Positions 59,389-64,000 of a DNA stretch of 64,000 nucleotides are shown in pieces (positions within the stretch are counted from its first letter, which is position 1; each line of letters starts with the position of its first letter). The notes below the pieces were generated by a model. It was not told the origin of the DNA and searched no databases. It worked only from the letters and a program-made list of their open reading frames with translations. The stretch lies in contig MVIG01000002.1 in the NCBI GenBank assembly GCA_002086835.1, positions 1 to 64,000 on the forward strand. Direction: 5' to 3'. The stretch is from Mycolicibacterium porcinum. GTDB lineage: Bacteria > Actinomycetota > Actinomycetes > Mycobacteriales > Mycobacteriaceae. The position numbers and the translations under genes are program-made.

Positions 59389-59402
59389 CGTCTCTTCCAA
59401 CG

Positions 59403-60623
59403 TCAGCTCAACCTTCGGCCGGGCGTGAACGTGACCGGCAGCTCGCGCACCGCGTACACCTCGCCGGCGTCTTCGAACAGTGTTGCCTCACCGGATAATT
59501 GGAAGTCTGGTAGGCGTGACAGGATCTGGGTGAGCATCACATCGAACATCATCTTGGCGTAGTGCGAACCCAGGCACCGGTGCATGCCGATGCCGAATGC
59601 CATGTGCTTCTTGGCGTTCGGCCGGTCAAGATCGAGGGTGTCGGGGTCCTCGAACATGGCAGGGTCGCGGTTGGCGGCAGCCCACATCAGGATTGCCCGA
59701 TCGCCCTGGCACAGTGGTTGGCCGTGAAATTCGGCATCGTGCGAGACGGTCCGGGCCAGTCCCAGGGTGGGAGAGTACAGCCGTAGCAGTTCGTCGGTGG
59801 ACTTCTTGATCAGGCTGGGATCGGCGATGAACTTCTCCCGCAGCTCGGTGTCCCGGCACAGGCGAAGCAGCACGTTGCCGGTAAATCCGCTGGTGGTGTC
59901 CATGCCGCCCAGCATCATCAGCACCGTGTACATGGTGATCTGGCCGTCATCGAGCGGTTGACCGTTCAGCGTGCCGCGTAGGATGTCGCTGAACAGGTCA
60001 TCGCCGAGACCCTCCGTGCGGCGTTCTGTCATGTGCTTGACGATCTCGCCGAACATCTCCATGCCCGCTGCCCCCGCCTTTTCTGGGTCGTGGGCGCGAT
60101 CGTGCACCGTGGTGTGTACCCAGTGCACCCAATCCATGGCACGTGATTCGTCGAATTTCAGCAGACGCAGGATCAATCGGGCGGGAAGCGGCGTGGTCAG
60201 CTCGCCGACGAGATCACATTCGCCACGCTCGATGAAGGCGTCGATCGCCTCGTTGGTCATCTCGATCGCGCCTTCGCGAAACCGTTCGGCGGAGCCTGGC
60301 GAGAACCGCTTGAGGGTGACCTCGCGCAGCTCTTGGGTTTCCGGCGGATCGGACTCGATCGGCAGGATCGGCAACGGAAAGTCGCTGGCTGGCACACCCA
60401 CCGACGGATAGGAGTTGAACAGGGCGTCGTCGCGGGCGGCTTCGAACACCGATGCGTAATCCGTCAGCGCCCAGAAGCCTTCGTAGTGATCGGAGTGTGC
60501 AACCGGACAACCGGATTCACGCATCTCTCGGAATCGTTGGTGGGGATCCTCGCGGAATTCCGGCGAGTGGTGGTCGAGATCCACCTCGGCTCGCGGGCAG
60601 GGTGTTGTTTGGATTTCGGTCAT
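59403..60623 (-). CDS. Cytochrome P450, third of three
   Basis: 406 aa. VLMMLGGMDTTSGFTGN in the I-helix, DELLRLYSP (ExxR region), and heme loop FGIGMHRCLGSHYAK with the ligand Cys near residue 350. The loop differs from the other two P450s (GIGMHR against GAGPHR/GGGPHR), so the substrates probably differ. GAAGGAG precedes ATG 60623. It is the second gene of the leftward operon, after the thiolase-like gene. Redox partner not seen. Confidence 0.9.
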   Translation of the reverse strand: MTEIQTTPCPRAEVDLDHHSPEFREDPHQRFREMRESGCPVAHSDHYEGFWALTDYASVFEAARDDALFNSYPSVGVPASDFPLPILPIESDPPETQELREVTLKRFSPGSAERFREGAIEMTNEAIDAFIERGECDLVGELTTPLPARLILRLLKFDESRAMDWVHWVHTTVHDRAHDPEKAGAAGMEMFGEIVKHMTERRTEGLGDDLFSDILRGTLNGQPLDDGQITMYTVLMMLGGMDTTSGFTGNVLLRLCRDTELREKFIADPSLIKKSTDELLRLYSPTLGLARTVSHDAEFHGQPLCQGDRAILMWAAANRDPAMFEDPDTLDLDRPNAKKHMAFGIGMHRCLGSHYAKMMFDVMLTQILSRLPDFQLSGEATLFEDAGEVYAVRELPVTFTPGRRLS

Positions 60624-60648
60624 CCGCAGGACTCCTTCGTCGTTTGGG

Positions 60649-61803
60649 CTACTTGGAGAGGATCGCTACCGCTGCTGTTCCCGGCGCGCCGTACAGCTGC
60701 GCCAGCCCCACCTGGGGGTCATTGGGCACCTGACGTTCGCCGGCGGTGCCGCGCAGTTGCTGTACCAGTTCGTAGATCTGGCGCAGGCCGGACGCACCGA
60801 CCGGTTCGCCGTTGGCCAGCAGGCCGCCGTCGGTGTTGACGGGCAGCCGGCCGCCGATCTTGGTGGCTCCGTCGGCGAGCAGTGCCTCCTGTTCGCCGTC
60901 TTTGCACAGACCGGTCTCGGCCATGTGGATGATCTCCGAGCCCGAGTCGGTGTCCTGCAGCTGGGCGACGTCGACGTCCTCGGGACCGATCCCGGCCAGT
61001 TCGTATGCAGCGGTGGCCGCTTCGGCCGTCGTGCCGGCCACGATGGGCAGTTCGATCGATGTCCGCAGCAGTTCGAAGGCGCCTTCGCGGCGGCTGCGCA
61101 AGGCGGTTGATCGCAGGTAGATCGGAGCGTCGGTGTACTGCTTGGCTTTATCGGCGCGGCACACCACCACGGCTGCCGCACCCTCGTTCGGATTGCAATA
61201 CATGTACTGGCGCAGTGGGGCATTCACGACGGGGGAGTTCAGGATCGCCTCGATACTCATCGGCTGGCGCCGCCAGGCGTGCGGCGCAAGCGCGCCGTTG
61301 TCGAAGTTTTTGGCCGCGACCCTGGCCAGGGTCTCTTCGCTGATGCCGTGATCGTGCATGTAACGCATGATCTTGGTGCCGAAGTAGTGGGTGGTCAGGA
61401 ACATGCCCTGATCGCCGTACCACTGCGGTAGTCCGGATACCGACGGATCGGCGCCGAACGCGCCGCGGGGATGTTTGTCCAGGCCGACGCCGACGGCGAT
61501 GTCGGCCTCTCCGAGTTGGACGTCGCGGGCGGCGAGTGTCAGCAGGGAGTTTCCGGTGGCGCAGCCGCTCAGGGTTGCTCGTGCCGGCAGTCCGGTCATG
61601 CCCGCCAGCCCGGTGACCGCCTCGGGATTGGCCACCTCGAGGCTGCCTGCGTAGAGACTGCCCACGTCCGACCACTGCACCCCGGCATCACGCAGCGCCC
61701 TGCTGACGGCTACGGCACCCATCTCCAGCGCAGACCGATCCTCGTACCGTCCGAATGGGTGAAGTCCGACGCCGATGATGGCGATGTCGGCCGTGCTGCT
61801 CAT
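60649..61803 (-). CDS. Thiolase-family protein with altered catalytic residues
   Basis: 384 aa. ATLSGCATGNSLLTLA keeps the nucleophile Cys (~ residue 80). The His loop normally HDCF reads LQDTDSGSE, and the GHPxGATG loop reads GEPVGASG, so the two general-acid/base His are replaced by non-His residues. It therefore resembles lipid-transfer-protein-type thiolases that act as aldolases or need a partner. GGGAG lies before the ATG. First gene of the leftward operon, divergent from the FadD at 61943. Confidence 0.82.
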   Translation of the reverse strand: MSSTADIAIIGVGLHPFGRYEDRSALEMGAVAVSRALRDAGVQWSDVGSLYAGSLEVANPEAVTGLAGMTGLPARATLSGCATGNSLLTLAARDVQLGEADIAVGVGLDKHPRGAFGADPSVSGLPQWYGDQGMFLTTHYFGTKIMRYMHDHGISEETLARVAAKNFDNGALAPHAWRRQPMSIEAILNSPVVNAPLRQYMYCNPNEGAAAVVVCRADKAKQYTDAPIYLRSTALRSRREGAFELLRTSIELPIVAGTTAEAATAAYELAGIGPEDVDVAQLQDTDSGSEIIHMAETGLCKDGEQEALLADGATKIGGRLPVNTDGGLLANGEPVGASGLRQIYELVQQLRGTAGERQVPNDPQVGLAQLYGAPGTAAVAILSK

Positions 61804-61843
61804 TGTGCTCCCGCGGGTGTGCTTTGACTCGAGTACGCTAACT

Positions 61844-61859
61844 CTATAACTATATAGCT
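61844..61859 (-). promoter_or_regulatory. Shared AT-rich promoter element, copy 6
   Basis: CTATAACTATATAGCT on the plus strand, identical over 16 bp to the copy at 34223-34238. It lies 41 bp from the thiolase-like start and 84 bp before the FadD start. Confidence 0.6.
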
Positions 61860-61942
61860 GATTCTGGGCAGCCGGTCTAGAATCGCGTCACCGCCAGATG
61901 GCGGCGGACTGATTGGCAAGCTGTGTGTGAAAGCTGAGGGCG

Positions 61943-63433
61943 TTGAGTATCTCGTTGCTTCTTGAGATGGCTGTTTCGGGCGATCCGGACCGGGTTGTCC
62001 TCGTGGATGGCGATATTCGGCTGACCACCGAGGGACTCGGTCAACTCGCCGACGGCGGCGCAGGGGTGGTGTCCGCCTCCGGAGCGTCGCATGTCGTCTA
62101 TGTCGGCACCGGGGGAGCAATGCTGCCGTTGCTGATGTTCTCCGCGGCACGCGCCAACGTTGCGTTCACCCCGCTGAATTACCGGCTGAGTGCGGAGGGG
62201 CTGGGGCAGCTCATCGAGCGGTTGGCCGATCCGTTGATCGTGGTCGATGACGACTACCGCGACATGGTGTCCGGGGCGCGCGTAGTGAGCTCCGCCGAAT
62301 TCATCGCCTCCGCTCGATCCGCCGAGCCTGCGGCGGAGTTCGCCGATCCCGATGACGTGGCGGTCGTGTTGTTCACCTCCGGCACCACGTCGCGACCCAA
62401 AGCCGTTGAGCTGACGCACAACAATCTCACCAGCTACATCACCGGAACCGTGGAATTCGGCTCGGCCGAACCAACGGACGTTGCCCTGGTATGTGTGCCG
62501 CCGTATCACATCGCCGGGGTCATGGCCGCGTTGTCGAACCTCTATGCCGGTCGGACAGTCGTGTACCTACGGCGGTTCGATCCGCGGGAATGGGTGCGCC
62601 TCGTGGCCGACGAGGGGGTAACCACCGCGACGGTGGTGCCGACCATGCTCGACCGCATCGTGTCCGTGCTGGAGCAGGACGCGACCGAGCTCCCGACGCT
62701 GCGCAGTCTGGCCTACGGCGGGTCGAAGGTCGCGCAGCCACTCGTTCGCAAGGCACTTGATCTGCTTCCGCATGTCGGCTTCGTCAACGCGTACGGGTTG
62801 ACCGAGACCAGCTCGACCATCGCGGTGCTGACCCCGGACGATCACCGTCAGGCCCACGGTGCCGACGACGACGTCGTCGCCCGGCGGTTGAGCTCGGTCG
62901 GTCGTCCGGTCCCCGATATCGAGGTGCAGATCCGGGGGGAGGACGGCACGGTGTTGGGCCCCGGGGCGACCGGGGAGCTGTTCGTGCGCGGCCCGCAGGT
63001 ATCCGGCCGGTATGCCGAGATCGGGTCGGTACTCGACGGCGAAGGCTGGTTCCCGACCAAGGACATCGCAATGCTCGACGACGAGGGCTACCTGTTCATC
63101 GGCGGCCGGTCCGATGACACCATCATCCGCGGCGGCGAAAACATCGCCCCGTCGGAGATTGAGGATGTGCTCGTCGAGCACCCCGACGTCCGCGAGGTTG
63201 CGGTCGTCGGTCTGGAGGATGCCGAGTGGGGTCAGATCATCGTCGCGGTGATCGTGCGTGAGGCCGGTCGGGATCCGGAACCCGAGCAACTGAGGGAATT
63301 CGCCCGCACGAAACTGCGTGGTTCGCGGACGCCGGACCGTATCGAGTTCCGCGACGAGCTGCCGACCACGCCCACCGGCAAGGTGCTGCGCCGGGAGATC
63401 CTCGACGACCTCAAGCTCGCCTCCGCCGAGTGA
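61943..63433 (+). CDS. Acyl-CoA synthetase (FadD-type, AMP-forming)
   Basis: 496 aa. The P-loop reads FTSGTTSRPKAVELTH (Gly to Ser and Gly to Ala against SGTTGxPKG), YGLTETSSTIAVL follows, then FPTKDIAMLDDEGYLFIGGR, DDTIIRGGENIAPSEIEDVL and LPTTPTGKVLRREIL with the Lys. The TTG start has GAGGG nearby; ATG 61967 is an alternative. The short N-terminus lacks the usual first strands. Cotranscribed with the 100-aa protein 35 bp downstream. Substrate unknown. Confidence 0.87.
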   Translation: MSISLLLEMAVSGDPDRVVLVDGDIRLTTEGLGQLADGGAGVVSASGASHVVYVGTGGAMLPLLMFSAARANVAFTPLNYRLSAEGLGQLIERLADPLIVVDDDYRDMVSGARVVSSAEFIASARSAEPAAEFADPDDVAVVLFTSGTTSRPKAVELTHNNLTSYITGTVEFGSAEPTDVALVCVPPYHIAGVMAALSNLYAGRTVVYLRRFDPREWVRLVADEGVTTATVVPTMLDRIVSVLEQDATELPTLRSLAYGGSKVAQPLVRKALDLLPHVGFVNAYGLTETSSTIAVLTPDDHRQAHGADDDVVARRLSSVGRPVPDIEVQIRGEDGTVLGPGATGELFVRGPQVSGRYAEIGSVLDGEGWFPTKDIAMLDDEGYLFIGGRSDDTIIRGGENIAPSEIEDVLVEHPDVREVAVVGLEDAEWGQIIVAVIVREAGRDPEPEQLREFARTKLRGSRTPDRIEFRDELPTTPTGKVLRREILDDLKLASAE

Positions 63434-63467
63434 TCACCAGTAATACCGAAAGAACAAGGAGCACAGC

Positions 63468-63770
63468 ATGATCAAGAATGGCACCCGGTTACAGAGCCAG
63501 GTGTGTGACACTCAGGTCATCGTCGTCAAGACGGCGGACAGTCTCGACGATCTGCGCTGCGGGGGGCAGTCAATGGTTCCCGTGGGTTCGGAACGATCGG
63601 CCGGCGTCTCGCCCGATCCCGCCTTCGCAGACGGCAACGCGATGGGCAAGCGCTACGTCGACGCGGGCGACGCTGAGGTCCTGGTCACCAAGGCCGGAGC
63701 CGGAACTCTGACCGTCGGCACGACCGCACTGGCGCTCAAGGAAGCAAAGCCGCTGCCGGCCAGCGACTGA
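63468..63770 (+). CDS. Conserved small protein of unknown function (100 aa)
   Basis: From ATG 63468 with AAGGAG upstream. Features are QVCDTQVIVVKTADSLDDLRCGG (two Cys 18 residues apart), a GNAMGKRYVDAGDAEVLVTKAG strand region and a short C-terminus. It reads as a compact beta-rich soluble protein. I recall similar genes next to acyl-CoA synthetases in mycobacteria, but know no function. It may be a metal- or CoA-binding helper of the FadD. Ends at a strong hairpin. Confidence 0.7.
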   Translation: MIKNGTRLQSQVCDTQVIVVKTADSLDDLRCGGQSMVPVGSERSAGVSPDPAFADGNAMGKRYVDAGDAEVLVTKAGAGTLTVGTTALALKEAKPLPASD

Positions 63771-63778
63771 TCAAGTAT

Positions 63779-63816
63779 CGAGAGAGCGCCCGAGTGTAAG
63801 CCCGGGCGCTCTCTCG
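63779..63816. terminator. Bidirectional hairpin terminator
   Basis: CGAGAGAGCGCCCG pairs perfectly with CGGGCGCTCTCTCG (14 bp, 10-nt loop), followed by TTTC. It separates the convergent small-protein gene (+) and amidohydrolase gene (-). Confidence 0.75.
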
Positions 63817-63836
63817 TTTCCTGAGTGAGCCGTTAC

Positions 63837-64000
63837 TCAGGCGTTTGCCAGCACCGGCGGCTTCACGGCTTCCGGATCGGGGTTCGCGATGGGAAGACCC
63901 ATGAAGCGCCTTGCGTTGTCGCCCATGAAGTCGTATGTGCGGCGAACGTCCATGCCCTCGGCGTACTTGAAGTAGCCCTTGGGGGTTTCCAGGCCCTCGG
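63837..64000 (-). CDS. Amidohydrolase-family protein, C-terminal part only
   Basis: The last ~53 codons lie in the window and end with TGA at 63837. The sequence GLETPKGYFKYAEGMDVRRT, then YDFMGDNARRFMGLP and KPPVLANA, is the usual end of amidohydrolase-2 proteins (the NARRF segment matches the NARRFYNFP end of 55110-56261). The gene continues past the right edge. Probably another metal-dependent hydrolase of this cluster. Confidence 0.7.
   Translation of the reverse strand, partial: EGLETPKGYFKYAEGMDVRRTYDFMGDNARRFMGLPIANPDPEAVKPPVLANA

Overview
The window comes from a high-GC actinobacterium, most likely a fast-growing mycobacterium (Mycolicibacterium-like). It carries a complete eight-gene yrbE/mce operon with two Mce-associated genes, many FadD/FadE/SDR/P450 lipid genes, an F420-type LLM oxidoreductase, two mycofactocin-coupled dehydrogenases, and several TANNNT promoters that lie 6 nt from a start codon and so look leaderless. 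No rRNA, tRNA, CRISPR array or intact insertion sequence was seen.

Region 1 (about 1-5.5 kb) is a decayed accessory patch. It has a TniQ-family gene reading leftwards from a perfect 38-bp palindrome, an antisense wreck of a small XRE regulator, a small HTH gene, a RES/Xre-type toxin-antitoxin pair in which both genes are broken, and two intact small XRE regulators behind dyads. It ends at a junction between an N-terminally short carboxymuconolactone-decarboxylase gene and the last ~78 residues of an acyl-CoA synthetase.

Region 2 (5.5-12 kb) holds a DUF305 lipoprotein, a tightly overlapping P450 / CaiB CoA-transferase / TetR operon, a FadR-type GntR regulator, an LLM oxidoreductase and a small secreted Cys-rich protein. 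About 1.2 kb without a gene, partly AT-rich, follows.

Region 3 (13.2-24.2 kb) is the mce operon: yrbEA, yrbEB, mceA to mceF (mceE a lipoprotein) and two Mce-associated membrane proteins, joined mostly by ATGA/GTGA overlaps. It encodes a lipid or steroid importer.

Region 4 (24-64 kb) is a large catabolic cluster in divergent operons. It contains three acyl-CoA synthetases, two more P450s, a second CaiB CoA-transferase, seven acyl-CoA dehydrogenase genes (three apparent heteromeric pairs plus one stand-alone), two crotonases, thiolase-like proteins including a fusion to DUF35, seven SDRs (two mycofactocin-coupled) plus an epimerase-type SDR, an aldehyde dehydrogenase, a thioesterase, an acetyl-CoA hydrolase/transferase-type protein, two amidohydrolases, an AveC-like membrane protein, and GntR and MarR regulators. 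Several proteins have lost residues normally needed for catalysis. Six promoter regions share an AT-rich element close to GCTAWAYARTTAT, which suggests one regulon.

Working model (inference): the Mce system imports a hydrophobic, probably ring- or branch-containing lipid. The P450s and dehydrogenases oxidise it to an acid, the FadDs or CoA-transferases activate it, and the FadE pairs, crotonases, SDRs and SCP2-type thiolases shorten or cleave it. The substrate cannot be told from sequence. No KstR- or KstR2-like operator and no ring-degradation genes were recognised here, so ordinary cholesterol catabolism is not supported.
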